Shown one piece after another: positions 46,975-55,777 of a stretch of DNA of 64,000 bases; the stretch's first letter is position 1; the number at the start of each line of letters is the position of its first letter. The stretch covers positions 5,675,501 to 5,739,500 of the forward strand of contig NZ_CP083951.1 in NCBI RefSeq assembly GCF_006440675.2. The letters run 5' to 3'. The stretch comes from Mesorhizobium sp. B2-8-5 (GTDB taxonomy: Bacteria; Pseudomonadota; Alphaproteobacteria; Rhizobiales; Rhizobiaceae). The notes beneath the pieces were generated by a model, which saw nothing but the letters and a program-made list of their open reading frames with translations, made no database searches and had not been told where the DNA came from. A program made the position numbers and the translations under genes.

Positions 46975-47918
46975 GCCGCCGCCAGCCCGCCCGCCCGCGT
47001 CTTCAGGAACGCCTCGCCGCACGCCTTGGCCAGATTGCGCACGCGCAGGATGTAGCTTTGCCGCTCAGTGACCGAGATCACGCCGCGCGCGTCGAGCAGG
47101 TTGAAGACGTGGCTCGCCTTGATGCATTGGTCGTAGGCCGGAAAGACCATGCGGTGCATCGCCAGATTGTCGCTCGGCTTGGGCGTGCCGGCATCGAGCA
47201 GCGCCTTGCACTCGGCCTCGGCGTCCTCGAAGTGTCTCAGCAGCATCGCGGTGTTGGCGAATTCGAAATTGTGGCGCGAATACTCCTGCTCGGCCTGCAG
47301 GAAGACGTCGCCGTAAGTGACCTTCTCGGCGCCTTCGCGGCCGTTGAAGTTCAGGTCGTAGACATTGTCGACGCCCTGGACATACATGGCGAGCCGCTCC
47401 AGGCCGTAAGTCAACTCGCCCGCCACCGGCGCGCATTCGATGCCGCAGACCTGCTGGAAATAGGTGAACTGCGAGACTTCCATGCCGTCGCACCAGCATT
47501 CCCAGCCGAGCCCCCAGGCGCCCAGCGTCGGGCTTTCCCAGTCGTCCTCGACGAAGCGGATGTCATGCAGCAGCGGATCGACGCCGATCGCCTCGAGCGA
47601 GCCGAGATAGAGTTCCTGCAGGTTCGGTGGATTGGGTTTCAGGATCACCTGATACTGGTAATAATGCTGCAGGCGGTTCGGGTTTTCGCCATAGCGGCCG
47701 TCCTTCGGCCGGCGCGAGGGTTGCACGTAAGCGGCGTTCCAGCGCAAGGGACCCAGCGCGCGCAAGGTGGTGGCCGGATGGAAGGTGCCGGCGCCGACTT
47801 CCATGTCGTAGGGCTGCAGGATGAGGCAACCATAGTCCGCCCAGTAATTGTGCAAGGTCAGGATCAGCCCCTGGAAGGAGCGGCTGGGATGCATATGGGC
47901 GGGGATCTCGATGGTCAC
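46971..47918 (-). CDS. glyQ: glycine-tRNA ligase alpha subunit
   Basis: The catalytic alpha chain of glycyl-tRNA synthetase. The 315-residue sequence holds the class II signature regions [56 protein letters not shown] and [21 protein letters not shown]. The start is taken as the GTG at 47918 ([15 protein letters not shown]) with CCGAGG upstream; no ATG gives the complete family N-terminus. It lies upstream of the DUF559 gene and glyS on the same strand. Confidence 0.94.
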   Translation of the reverse strand: MTIEIPAHMHPSRSFQGLILTLHNYWADYGCLILQPYDMEVGAGTFHPATTLRALGPLRWNAAYVQPSRRPKDGRYGENPNRLQHYYQYQVILKPNPPNLQELYLGSLEAIGVDPLLHDIRFVEDDWESPTLGAWGLGWECWCDGMEVSQFTYFQQVCGIECAPVAGELTYGLERLAMYVQGVDNVYDLNFNGREGAEKVTYGDVFLQAEQEYSRHNFEFANTAMLLRHFEDAEAECKALLDAGTPKPSDNLAMHRMVFPAYDQCIKASHVFNLLDARGVISVTERQSYILRVRNLAKACGEAFLKTRAGGLAAA

Positions 47919-48082
47919 GGCGGCCTCGGAAAGCGCAGGATGACGCTTCCCTAGTTGCCGGGCCGGCAAGCGTCAAGGCGGCGGCTCGCGTCCCGCAAGT
48001 GGAAAGCATTGCGGCGGGCTGGCCCATTGCTGTCGAGCAGCGGCCACTGTTTGCTCCGTTGGTTCAACGACAAAGGTTTCGC

Positions 48083-48188
48083 CATGCAGCGGAGCAGAAT
48101 TCTGCACCGCAGGAGCGCTCAGAAGTCACGGAATGGATCCTCGGGTCTGCGCGCGTCGCTTCGCTCCTTGCTCCGCCAGTGGATGACG
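48083..48188. repeat. half copy of the palindromic intergenic element
   Basis: The core GCAGCGGAGCAGAATTCTGC and the right arm (TCACGGAATGGATCCTCGGG ... GCTCCTTGCTCCGCCAGTGG) are present, but the left arm seen at 10044 is missing. It lies in the 394-base gap between glyQ and the TPR gene (47919-48312). The rest of that gap holds two hairpins near its right end (48241-48260 and 48266-48292). Confidence 0.72.
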
Positions 48189-48240
48189 ACAGAGTGGCCG
48201 TTTCGGCCAATCTCCAAAGCATGCCACCTGCCAACGCCTA

Positions 48241-48292
48241 AGCTCGGCAGACGCCGAGCTAAACGAAAACGGGGCTCGACGGGCCCCGTTTT
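48241..48292 (-). terminator. rho-independent terminator of the TPR-protein gene with an adjacent hairpin
   Basis: AAAACGGGGC (48266-48275) pairs with GCCCCGTTTT (48283-48292) around a seven-base loop, and on the minus strand the RNA ends in UUUUCGUUU. It is 20 bases past the TPR stop codon. A second perfect inverted repeat, AGCTCGGC...GCCGAGCT (48241-48260), follows directly. The A/T-flanked stem could work in both directions. Confidence 0.85.
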
Positions 48293-48312
48293 CTTGAACG
48301 CTGGCGAGCGGG

Positions 48313-50088
48313 CTAGCCTTTCGGCGCGGGCGTCGGCTCCGGCTTCACCTTCGGGGTTTCCTGCGCGGTGTTGGATTCGATCGGCGGCAGGCCCTTGAGC
48401 AGCTTCTGTTGCAGGGTGGCGAGCACATCCGGATCCGGCTTCAGGTCACGCGCCTGGGTCCACTGATAGGTGGCCTCGAGCTTGCGGCCGACGCGCCAGT
48501 AGGCGTCGCCGAGATGGTCGTTGAGGACCGGATCCTCGGGCTTCAGCGAGACGGCGCGCTCCATCTCGCGCACGGCGTCGTCGAAGCGACCCATGCGGAA
48601 ATAGGCCCAACCAAGCGAATCGACGATGTAGCCGTCGTTGGGCCGCAGATCCACGGCCTTCTGGATCATCGCCAGGCCATCCTTGAGGTTCATGTTCATG
48701 TCGACCCAGGAATAGCCGAGATAGTTCATGACCTGCGGCTGGTCGGGCTGCAGTTCCAGCGCCTTGCGGAAGTTCGGTTCCGCCTTCGGCCATTCCTTCA
48801 GCCGCTCATAAGCGATGCCGCGCTGGTAGAAGATGTTCCAGTTGGCGGCGGTCGGCGTCTTCAGCTGCTCGACGGCCTTGTCGTAGAGATTGGCGGCCGA
48901 GCGGAAATCTTCCTTCGAGCCATAGACGCCGCCAAGCGCCAGATAGGCGCGCATGTCCTCCGGATGCTTGTCGAGATAGGCCTTGAGGTGGGAAATCGCT
49001 TCGTCGTGCTTGTCGAGATCGGCAAGGTTGAGGCCGATCTGCAGGTCGGAGAGCTCTTTGAGCGGCGAGGACGCCGGAATACGGCGGTATAGCGCGACCG
49101 CGCCTTCGCCGTCCTTGAGCTGCTCGGCAACGGCGGCAAGCTGCACCAGGGCCGCGTCGCTGTCGGGCTTCAGCGCCAGCGCATATTGCAAATAGAGGCG
49201 CACGAAAGGCTCGCCGCCGCCGCGGTTGAGCGCGGTGGCAAGGTCGAGCAGGATTTCGGACGCGCCGTCGGCCGGGCCGGCCACCAGCGGCTCGATCTTG
49301 TCGCCCTTGGCGATGCGGTCGCGCAGCGTGGTGATTTCGAGCTTGCCCGGCGCGAAGGCCTCGGCCTGGTTCAACACCGCCAGCGCCTTCGACTTGTCGC
49401 CCTTGCGGACGAGGAAGGAGGCATAGGCCTGCGCATTGCGCATCCAGGTTTCGGGCGCGGAGCCGCCGGCCGTGGTGTCGGCCAGGGTGGCGGCGTAGAG
49501 TTCATCGGCCTTGTCGTTCAGGCCGGCGGCGTCGGCGATCAGCGCGCGGTGGAACGATTTGAACAGGCCGAACCAGTCCGGGCCCTTGAGCTTGTCAACG
49601 GAATCCATGGCCTCGGACGCGTTGCCGGCGCCTTCCTTGGCCCAGCCGTCCATCACGCCGGAAAGCAGCCGGTCGAGATCGGATTCGAGCGAGAGCTTCA
49701 ACCAGTACTGCGCCTTGGCGTAGTCCTTCTTGTGGAAGGAATCGATGGCCAACGCGAGGCGCGAGAAGCGCTCGACATCCGGCACTTCCTTCAGCTTGTC
49801 TGCGTAGACCAGCGATTCCTCGAAGCGGCCTTGCGCGACCAGAGCCAGCATCAGGCTCTGCTGCAGATCCTTGTCATCCGGCGCGAAGGCCAGCGCCTGC
49901 TTGTAATAAGCGATCGCATCATCGAGGTCGTTGTCGCTTTCAGCGATATGAGCCGCGAGATACGCGCCCGAGAAGGACGTGATCTGGAGCGGTTGGGCAT
50001 CTTGCTTGGCTTGGACCGGCAGCACCCAAAGCGCCACACCGGTCAAAAATGCCAGCCTCGTCAGCCAGCGCGCACGTCCTTGCCGCAT
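48313..50088 (-). CDS. tetratricopeptide repeat protein, exported
   Basis: A 591-residue protein with a signal peptide (RLAFLTGVALWVLPVQA, residues 11-27) followed by about ten to twelve TPR-like helical hairpins. The best repeats are in the C-terminal half, for example NIFYQRGIAYERLKEWPKAE and DSLGWAYFRMGRFDDAVREM. The tail is Pro/Lys-rich (TPKVKPEPTPAPKG). TPR arrays mediate protein-protein contacts; in the periplasm they often serve envelope assembly. The ATG at 50088 follows AAAGGGA. The specific partner is unknown. A terminator lies 20 bases downstream. Confidence 0.85.
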   Translation of the reverse strand: MRQGRARWLTRLAFLTGVALWVLPVQAKQDAQPLQITSFSGAYLAAHIAESDNDLDDAIAYYKQALAFAPDDKDLQQSLMLALVAQGRFEESLVYADKLKEVPDVERFSRLALAIDSFHKKDYAKAQYWLKLSLESDLDRLLSGVMDGWAKEGAGNASEAMDSVDKLKGPDWFGLFKSFHRALIADAAGLNDKADELYAATLADTTAGGSAPETWMRNAQAYASFLVRKGDKSKALAVLNQAEAFAPGKLEITTLRDRIAKGDKIEPLVAGPADGASEILLDLATALNRGGGEPFVRLYLQYALALKPDSDAALVQLAAVAEQLKDGEGAVALYRRIPASSPLKELSDLQIGLNLADLDKHDEAISHLKAYLDKHPEDMRAYLALGGVYGSKEDFRSAANLYDKAVEQLKTPTAANWNIFYQRGIAYERLKEWPKAEPNFRKALELQPDQPQVMNYLGYSWVDMNMNLKDGLAMIQKAVDLRPNDGYIVDSLGWAYFRMGRFDDAVREMERAVSLKPEDPVLNDHLGDAYWRVGRKLEATYQWTQARDLKPDPDVLATLQQKLLKGLPPIESNTAQETPKVKPEPTPAPKG

Positions 50089-50346
50089 CGTATCCCTTTC
50101 AGCCAGATGCGATCCCGCCCTTGGAGGACCGCCCACAGACTCGATCTTTTCGGGTCAAAGCATGGCCTTTTTGGGGTCGGGCTTCAATCGCCAAGCGAAT
50201 CACAATGCAATCATCCGGCTTAAAAAACGATGCCGCGCCACCGAAAATCCCGCGCGGAGGCCCGGGACGACCATATGCCGGCATCGGGCTGCCTGGATCA
50301 GGATGACGTTGCGTTGAATCGCCATCCTGATCCAGTTCTTTTGTTG

Positions 50347-50397
50347 GAGCATGATCTTTTCCGAAAAACCGCGGCTCACTTTTCGGGATCATGCTCT
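50347..50397. repeat. Rhizobiales REP palindrome (GAGCATGATC...GATCATGCTC)
   Basis: GAGCATGATCTTTTCCGAAA is followed by a short spacer and TTTTCGGGATCATGCTC, forming a long hairpin. It overlaps the stop codon of the DUF1284 gene (50396-50398). The neighbouring 258 bases (50089-50346) between the TPR gene and this repeat contain a second inverted pair (GATCAGGATG near 50293 and CATCCTGATC near 50325) and no gene I can support. Confidence 0.8.
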
Positions 50398-50812
50398 AAA
50401 GACGCGTGTCGCTGAATCCGCCGGCGGCAACCGCGTCGCACAGGCCGGACCATTCGCAGCCGGAGCACGCCTGGCGCGTCAGGCCGGCGGAAAAAGCCTT
50501 GCGCATCCCTGCCAGACTGGAGGCGTCCAGCATGAAACGGTCGCCGTCTTCGATCGGCCGGCCGAGGAAAGCCCCCACGTCGCGCGCGGCGAGCCCGTCC
50601 CGCTCAGCGGCGCTTTGGCGCAGGCAATGCGGCTCCGGCTCGCCGAGCAGCGGTGAGCAGATGTCGTCCGGACCGGAAACGATCACCACCCCCTCGCCCT
50701 CGCCTAGCCGCTTCACCACCTTGTCGTAGTTGGCGGTGAAGGCGGGCGAATAGCCCTTGCCGACATAGGTCAGCAGGCAGAGCAGGTGATGGGCGCGCAG
50801 CCTGACGGTCAT
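50396..50812 (-). CDS. DUF1284 domain protein, cysteine-rich
   Basis: A 138-residue protein of the DUF1284 family. It opens MTVRLRAHHLLCLLTYVGKG and carries a C-terminal cluster CSGCEWSGLC together with upstream Cys residues (HHLLC, DDIC, PHC), suggesting an iron-sulphur or zinc site. The start codon overlaps the bioY stop by four bases (ATGA), so it is translationally coupled to bioY and falls under the BioR box upstream of bioY. Function is unknown; a link with biotin is inferred only from the operon. Confidence 0.8.
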   Translation of the reverse strand: MTVRLRAHHLLCLLTYVGKGYSPAFTANYDKVVKRLGEGEGVVIVSGPDDICSPLLGEPEPHCLRQSAAERDGLAARDVGAFLGRPIEDGDRFMLDASSLAGMRKAFSAGLTRQACSGCEWSGLCDAVAAGGFSDTRL

Positions 50813-51417
50813 CGCGTCCCGGACGAGCGGTCGCGCTGTTCCGCCCGATAGGTGGAAAAGAGCTTCAGCGTCGCCGCGCCCAGCGCCGACTTGAGCAAGC
50901 CGCCGACGATGAAGGGCAGGAAGCCGAAGGTGATGGCCTTCTCTGCGCCGATCATGACGGCGAGCCAGGCGGTGCCGAGAATCAGGCAAAGCAGGTTGCC
51001 GATGAGCATGGCGGCGAAGGCGAGCACGACGCGATTGCCGTTCCAGCCGCGTTCGGCCAGCCAGCCGACAACGGCGCCGACGACCGGGAAGGCGAAGAGA
51101 TAGCCGCCGGTCGGGCCGACGAAATGTTGTATCCCGGCCGCTCCGCCCGCCAGCACCGGAAACCCTGCCGCGCCTTCGACCAGCCAGGCGGCAATGGTGA
51201 GCGCACCGAAGCGCCAGCCATAAAGCGCGCCGACCAGCGTGACGGCGAAAGTCTGCATGGTCACCGGCACCGGCACCATCGGCACCTCGATATAGGAGGA
51301 CAGCGCCAGGAACAGCGAACCGAGAATGACGGCGCCGATCTGCCAGGCGAGCGAACGGCTGTGCAGCCGCAGTGGGCTGAAGGAGGGTTTTTGGGCCGAA
51401 ACGGCTGCGTTGGTCAC
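50809..51417 (-). CDS. bioY: biotin transporter BioY
   Basis: The substrate-binding membrane component (S component) for biotin uptake. The 202-residue protein has six hydrophobic segments and family motifs VPMVPVPVTMQTFAVTLVGA, EGAAGFPVLAGG and GPTGGYLFAFP. No bioM or bioN lies nearby, so it may work alone or use a shared ECF module. A perfect TTATAGATAA BioR box lies 25 bases upstream of the start. It is followed by the coupled DUF1284 gene. Confidence 0.92.
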   Translation of the reverse strand: MTNAAVSAQKPSFSPLRLHSRSLAWQIGAVILGSLFLALSSYIEVPMVPVPVTMQTFAVTLVGALYGWRFGALTIAAWLVEGAAGFPVLAGGAAGIQHFVGPTGGYLFAFPVVGAVVGWLAERGWNGNRVVLAFAAMLIGNLLCLILGTAWLAVMIGAEKAITFGFLPFIVGGLLKSALGAATLKLFSTYRAEQRDRSSGTR

Positions 51418-51442
51418 GATGTCTTCCTTGGCTTGTGTGAAA

Positions 51443-51452
51443 TTATAGATAA
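51443..51452. promoter_or_regulatory. BioR-binding box upstream of bioY
   Basis: TTATAGATAA matches the known alphaproteobacterial BioR consensus TTATmkATAA and is identical to the box before bioR at 52282-52291. A weaker related string (ATCTATTAT) follows near 51465. Repression of bioY when biotin is plentiful is expected. Confidence 0.85.
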
Positions 51453-51517
51453 TTTTTGAACTTCATCTATTATTGAATCCATATTTTGAAACGAATGGCA
51501 AGCGCCTGCCCTCGAAC

Positions 51518-51576
51518 TCGTCATTCCAGGGCGGAGCAAGGGAGCGAAGCGACGCGCGCAGACCCCGGAATGACGA
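51518..51576. repeat. mini form of the palindromic intergenic element
   Basis: TCGTCATTCCAGGGCGGAGC through GACCCCGGAATGACGA retains only the terminal inverted repeats (TCGTCATTCC / GGAATGACGA) and the GCAAGG-GAGCGAAGCGACGC motif. It lies between bioY and bioR, without the core found in full copies. Confidence 0.75.
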
Positions 51577-51612
51577 AGCTGAGCGGCCTCGGCCCATCGC
51601 CAATCACCGAAC

Positions 51613-52278
51613 CTACCCCACGATGGCGAAGGCGTCTCGCGTTCTGCCGGAGGCGGTCTTGACCGGCTTTTGGCCGATCCATTGCACGTGCCGCCCGAGG
51701 GTCGCTGCGGCCGATTCGGTGTTGCCTTGTCTCAGCGCGCTCAGGATCGCGCGGTGATCCTGGTCGGTGCGGATTTCCCATTCCGAGCGCCAGGCCGCGA
51801 ACAGGAAGCGCGCGCTCGCCGCATGCAGGTCGTCGATGGTGGAGAGCAGGCGCGGCATGTTGCAGGGCGCCAGGATCAGCCGGTGGAAGGTGCGATTGGC
51901 CTCTTCCCAGGAGCGCACGTCGCCGGACTTGTCGCCGGCCTTGGTCGCCTCCTCGGCCAGGTCGAGGATCGACGCCGTCAGATGCGGCGCGGCATGGCGC
52001 AGCGCCAGCACTTCGAGCGCGGCCCGCATCTCGGCCACTTCCCTGACCTCGCCGAGATCGAAAGAAGCGACGCGCACGCCGCGGCGCGGCTCGCTGATCG
52101 CCAAGCCTTGCGCCTCAAGGCGGCGAAAAGCCTCGCGCACCGGGACATGGCTGGTGCCGAATTCCTCCGCGACATGATCCTGGCGCAGCCGCGAGCCGGG
52201 CTCGATGGCGCCCGAAATGATGCGGTCCGCCAGTTCCTTGCTGATGCGGACGGCGATTGTGTCTTCTGTGCTGGCCAT
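51613..52278 (-). CDS. bioR: GntR-family biotin regulator BioR
   Basis: A 221-residue repressor of the FadR/FCD subgroup. The winged helix-turn-helix occupies residues 7-72 (LADRIISGAIEPGSRLRQDHVAEEFGTSHVPVREA), followed by an all-helical ligand domain with conserved H residues (RTFHRLIL, RHAAPHL, GRHVQW). Assignment as BioR rests on identical TTATAGATAA boxes upstream of this gene and of bioY. Its own box lies 4-13 bases before the ATG, so autorepression is likely. GntR proteins of this type in alphaproteobacteria replace BirA as the biotin repressor. Confidence 0.85.
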   Translation of the reverse strand: MASTEDTIAVRISKELADRIISGAIEPGSRLRQDHVAEEFGTSHVPVREAFRRLEAQGLAISEPRRGVRVASFDLGEVREVAEMRAALEVLALRHAAPHLTASILDLAEEATKAGDKSGDVRSWEEANRTFHRLILAPCNMPRLLSTIDDLHAASARFLFAAWRSEWEIRTDQDHRAILSALRQGNTESAAATLGRHVQWIGQKPVKTASGRTRDAFAIVG

Positions 52279-52281
52279 ATT

Positions 52282-52291
52282 TTATAGATAA
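52282..52291. promoter_or_regulatory. BioR-binding box upstream of bioR (autoregulation)
   Basis: A second perfect TTATAGATAA, here overlapping the ribosome-binding region of bioR. Binding would block both promoter exit and translation-start access. Confidence 0.85.
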
Positions 52292-52385
52292 TTTGCCGGA
52301 CCGCCCTTTGTCGAGACGGCCGGCGCGCGATTCACAGGCGCCCTGCCCGGCGGATGCCAGGCAAGTCCCGAGAAGACAGACCGGC

Positions 52386-53399
52386 TCAGTTGACGCGGCT
52401 GATGCAGAAATCGATGACGTCGATCAGCGCCGACTTCTGCGGCGTCGCTTCCAGCGGCGCCAGCGCGTCGCGGGCGATCTCGCCGAAATGGCGGGCGCGG
52501 CCGATCGTGTCGGCGATGGCGCCGTGGCGGGTCATCAGGCCGATCGCCTTTTCGAGCCCGGCATCGTCGGCGACATTGTCCTCGATGGCGCGCTTCCAGA
52601 AGGTGCGCTCGGCCTTGGTGCCGCGCCGGTAGGCGAGGATCACCGGCAGCGTCACCTTGCCCTCGCGGAAATCGTCGCCGACATTCTTGCCGAGATCCTT
52701 GCTCGAGCCGCCATAATCCAGCGCGTCGTCGATGAGCTGGAAGGCCAGGCCGAGATTCATGCCGTATGAGCGAAGTGCGGCGCGATCGGTGCGCGAGGCC
52801 TGGGCGATGACCGGCCCGACTTCCGCCGCAGCCGAAAACAGCGCCGCTGTCTTGGCCTTGATGACGGCGAAATGCTCATCCTCGGTGGTCTCGAGGTTTT
52901 TCGCGGCGGCGAGCTGCATGACCTCGCCTTCGGCGATGATGGAGGCCGCGGCCGACAGGATGTCCAGCGCCTCCAGCGAACCGACATCGACCATCATGCG
53001 AAACGCCTGGCCGAGCAGGAAATCGCCGACGAGCACGCTCGCCTGGTTGCCCCAGATCATGCGCGCCGTCTTCTTGCCGCGGCGCAGCGCGCTCTCGTCG
53101 ACCACGTCGTCATGCAGAAGCGTCGCGGTGTGCATGAACTCGACCGCCGTGGCGAGCTTGACATGGCCTTCGCCGGAATAGCCGAACATCTGCGCGGCGG
53201 CGAGCGTGAGCATGGGCCGCAGCCGCTTGCCGCCGGACGAGATCAGGTGGTTGGCGATCTCCGGGATCATCTCGACGTCGGAGCCGGCCTTGGACAGGAT
53301 CAGCTCGTTGACCCGCCCCATGTCGGCCGCCGTCAGATCGATCAAATCCTTGATGGAAGCGGGTTCCCGCTTGCCTTCGATGTTGAGAACGACACCCAC
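52386..53399 (-). CDS. polyprenyl diphosphate synthase (octa/decaprenyl type)
   Basis: A trans-prenyltransferase that builds the ubiquinone side chain. The 337-residue protein has the first Asp-rich motif LLHDDVVDE and the second LIDDALDYGG, with GGKRLRPML upstream. The length fits long-chain synthases (IspB/DdsA) rather than IspA. The GTG at 53399 (MGVVLNIEGKREPAS) was chosen because GGGAG lies eight bases upstream. It may supply UbiA at 37650. Chain length (C40 or C50) cannot be told from motifs alone. Confidence 0.9.
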   Translation of the reverse strand: MGVVLNIEGKREPASIKDLIDLTAADMGRVNELILSKAGSDVEMIPEIANHLISSGGKRLRPMLTLAAAQMFGYSGEGHVKLATAVEFMHTATLLHDDVVDESALRRGKKTARMIWGNQASVLVGDFLLGQAFRMMVDVGSLEALDILSAAASIIAEGEVMQLAAAKNLETTEDEHFAVIKAKTAALFSAAAEVGPVIAQASRTDRAALRSYGMNLGLAFQLIDDALDYGGSSKDLGKNVGDDFREGKVTLPVILAYRRGTKAERTFWKRAIEDNVADDAGLEKAIGLMTRHGAIADTIGRARHFGEIARDALAPLEATPQKSALIDVIDFCISRVN

Positions 53400-53577
53400 C
53401 ACGACAACTCCCGTCTCTTCAACGCGCACGAGTTAACGCGCACGACGGCACCCTTAATCCCGCTCCGACTCTAGGGCGGCACAACCGGGCACGGCAAGAG
53501 GCGAATTGGCGCGGCTTCGCCGACGGTGTGTCTATCCGCACGTTTACAGGAACGCCGCAACCTGCGACTTTCGTTCC

Positions 53578-53802
53578 ATGATCGAGCTTGTCCGCACCAA
53601 CGATGCCGTCGTGATCTCCTTTGTCGAATCGCTGATGCGCGACGCCGGCATCGCCTGTTTCGTCGCCGACCAGAATATGAGCGTGCTCGACGGCTCGCTC
53701 GGCATCCTGCCGCGGCGGGTGATGGTCGATGCCGAGAAGGTCGATGCGGCGCGCCGCATCCTCAAGGATGCCGGCATCGAGAACGAGATCCGCAAAAAAT
53801 AA
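53578..53802 (+). CDS. DUF2007 domain protein
   Basis: A 74-residue protein of the DUF2007 family, annotated elsewhere as a putative signal-transducing domain. It reads MIELVRTNDAVVISFVESLM, then DAGIACFVADQ and VMVDAEKVDAARRIL, one ferredoxin-like fold. The function is unknown. Its TAA overlaps the ATG of the following methyltransferase by one base, indicating translational coupling. It is divergent from the polyprenyl synthase gene. Confidence 0.82.
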   Translation: MIELVRTNDAVVISFVESLMRDAGIACFVADQNMSVLDGSLGILPRRVMVDAEKVDAARRILKDAGIENEIRKK

Positions 53803-54599
53803 TGGCAGCCAACACCGCCCCCGTCCCGGATACGCCGGCGCACACGGTCGATGCCTTCCACCGCGGGCGCTTCTGGCTGGTGCAGCCAAGCCGGGGCGGT
53901 CATCGCGCCGGCATGGACGCCATGATGCTGGCGGCGGCCGTGCCGTCCGGCTTTTCCGGCCGGCTCGCCGATTTCGGCGCGGGCGCCGGCGCGGCGGCCC
54001 TTGCCGTGCTGTCGCGCTGCCCGGCGGCGCAGGCAGTGCTTGTCGAACGCTCGGCCGAAATGGCCGGGTTCGCCGCCGCCACGCTTTCGCATCCCGGCAA
54101 TGCGCATCTCGGCGACCGCGCTTCGGTGCTGGCGGCCGACGTCACGCTGGCCGGCCGGGCGCGTGCTGAAGCCGGCCTTGCCGACAACCAGTTCGATTTC
54201 GTTATCATGAACCCGCCGTTCAACGCCGCCGAGGATCGCGCCACCCCCAACGCGCTGCGCAGGGAGGCGCATGTTGTGGAGGACGGGCTGTTCGAGCGCT
54301 GGATCAGGAGCGCCGCCGCCGTCGCCAGGCCGCGCGGCGGCCTGGCCGTCATCGCCCGGCCCGAGCAATTGGTCGCCATCCTCGATGCGATCGAGGGGCG
54401 CTTCGGCGACGCCGAGATGCTGTGCGTGCATCCGCGGCCGGACGCGGCGGCGATTCGCATCGTCGTCAGGGCGGTGCTCGGCGCGCGTGGAAAACTGTCG
54501 ATCCGCCCGCCGCTCACCTTGCACGGACCATCGGGCAACGCGCCGGCGGAGCGGACGGAAATGATCAATAACGGCCTGGCATCGCTGTTCGGCGATTGA
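53802..54599 (+). CDS. TrmN6-like SAM-dependent methyltransferase
   Basis: A 265-residue N6-adenine-type methyltransferase resembling tRNA1(Val) A37 methyltransferase TrmN6. The SAM loop is LADFGAGAGAAAL and the catalytic motif is IMNPPFN, the NPPF form used for adenine N6 methylation. It opens with QPSRGGHRAGMDAMMLAAAVP, a TrmN6/RsmC-type lead. It starts at an ATG overlapping the DUF2007 stop. The RNA target is inferred. Confidence 0.85.
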   Translation: MAANTAPVPDTPAHTVDAFHRGRFWLVQPSRGGHRAGMDAMMLAAAVPSGFSGRLADFGAGAGAAALAVLSRCPAAQAVLVERSAEMAGFAAATLSHPGNAHLGDRASVLAADVTLAGRARAEAGLADNQFDFVIMNPPFNAAEDRATPNALRREAHVVEDGLFERWIRSAAAVARPRGGLAVIARPEQLVAILDAIEGRFGDAEMLCVHPRPDAAAIRIVVRAVLGARGKLSIRPPLTLHGPSGNAPAERTEMINNGLASLFGD

Positions 54600-54600
54600 T

Positions 54601-54705
54601 CCTTGAAGCGCGTCGCGTTGAAATGGATTCTAGCGACGCGCTTCAGGTTTTGTTTTATGCATGTCTTTTTCGCAAAACCGCTGCACACTTTTGCGCGACA
54701 TGCAC
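54601..54705. repeat. two adjacent Rhizobiales REP palindromes
   Basis: The first palindrome pairs GAAGCGCGTCGC (54605-54616) with GCGACGCGCTTC (54633-54644). The second pairs TGCATGTC (54658 onward) with GACATGCA (ending 54705) around CGCAAAACCGCTGCACACTTTTGCG. They occupy most of the gap 54600-54835. Together they could serve as a bidirectional terminator for the methyltransferase gene. Confidence 0.8.
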
Positions 54706-54835
54706 TGGCTGGCGATGCGGCATTGCCGTTGGCCAGCGAATTCCTACATGCCCAAAGCAAGCTGACGCCCGTGAAACAGACCAACCGACCTGATCTCATC
54801 TTGCTGCTTTGCAAATCGACCGGAGACATTCCTTC

Positions 54836-55693
54836 GTGAAACGCCTCTTCAACCGCCTGCTGCCGAAATCCTGGCGCTCGACAGCCGTCACCATTCCGGT
54901 CATCCGGCTGCAAGGCGCCATCATGGCGGGCGGCGGCCAATTCCGGCCGAGCCTGTCCCTCGCCTCGACGGCCGGCGTCATCGAAAAGGCATTCAGCTTC
55001 GATGCGCCGGCGGTTGCCATCTCGATCAATTCGCCGGGCGGCTCACCGGTGCAGTCGCGGCTGATCTTCAAGCGCATCCGCGACCTGGCGGTGGAAAAGG
55101 ACAAGAAGGTGCTGGTCTTCGTCGAGGACGTGGCGGCTTCCGGCGGCTACATGATCGCGATTGCCGGCGACGAGATCTTCGCCGACCCGTCGTCGATCGT
55201 CGGCTCGATCGGCGTGGTCTCGGCCTCGTTCGGTTTCCCCGAGTTGATGAAGAAGATCGGCGTCGAGCGGCGTGTCCACACCGCCGGGCAGAACAAGGCC
55301 GTGCTCGATCCGTTCAAACCGGAAAAGAAGGAAGACGTCGAGCGGCTGAAGGCACTGCAGCTCGACGTGCACGAGACCTTCATCGACCTCGTCAAGGAGC
55401 GGCGCGGCAGCAAGCTGAAGGACGACCCGGACCTGTTCACCGGCCTGTTCTGGACCGCCAAGCGAGGCCTCGAGCTCGGCCTTGTCGATGCGCTGGGCGA
55501 TATGCGCGGTGTGCTCAGGACGCGTTTCGGCGACAAGACGCAGCTCAAGCTGATCACCGCGCCGCGCGGGCTTTTCGGCCGATTTGGCCTGTTTGGCTCG
55601 CGTGTTTCGGCGCCGGATATCGCGGCGGCCGCCGCCAGCGGCGTCCTCGATGCGGCGGAAGAGCGCGCGCTATGGGCGCGCTTCGGGCTTTGA
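54836..55693 (+). CDS. S49 family serine peptidase (SppA/SohB-like)
   Basis: A 285-residue peptidase. The catalytic serine is in DVAASGGYMIA and the general-base lysine is probably in TAGQNKAVLDPF, forming the Ser-Lys dyad of signal-peptide peptidases. INSPGGSP supplies the oxyanion region. No strong N-terminal membrane helix is visible, so it may be peripheral or cytoplasmic. The start is the GTG at 54836 with CGGAGA upstream. It is upstream of the small membrane-protein gene and ispE. Confidence 0.88.
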   Translation: MKRLFNRLLPKSWRSTAVTIPVIRLQGAIMAGGGQFRPSLSLASTAGVIEKAFSFDAPAVAISINSPGGSPVQSRLIFKRIRDLAVEKDKKVLVFVEDVAASGGYMIAIAGDEIFADPSSIVGSIGVVSASFGFPELMKKIGVERRVHTAGQNKAVLDPFKPEKKEDVERLKALQLDVHETFIDLVKERRGSKLKDDPDLFTGLFWTAKRGLELGLVDALGDMRGVLRTRFGDKTQLKLITAPRGLFGRFGLFGSRVSAPDIAAAAASGVLDAAEERALWARFGL

Positions 55694-55777
55694 AAAAGCC
55701 ATGAATGCGGCTAGCATGGCGGCTTGACCGACCCATTCGACCGGCCTTGCCGCGAGGACGCGGGAGGAGTTTTAGAG

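Noticed and set aside
46630..47022. 130-codon minus-strand frame between glyQ and DUF559
   Set aside because: It overlaps the end of glyQ in another frame, is Arg/Gly-rich without motif, and has no ribosome site.
54603..54839. 78-codon plus-strand frame before the S49 peptidase gene
   Set aside because: It runs through two REP palindromes and has no ribosome site, so it is repeat-derived.
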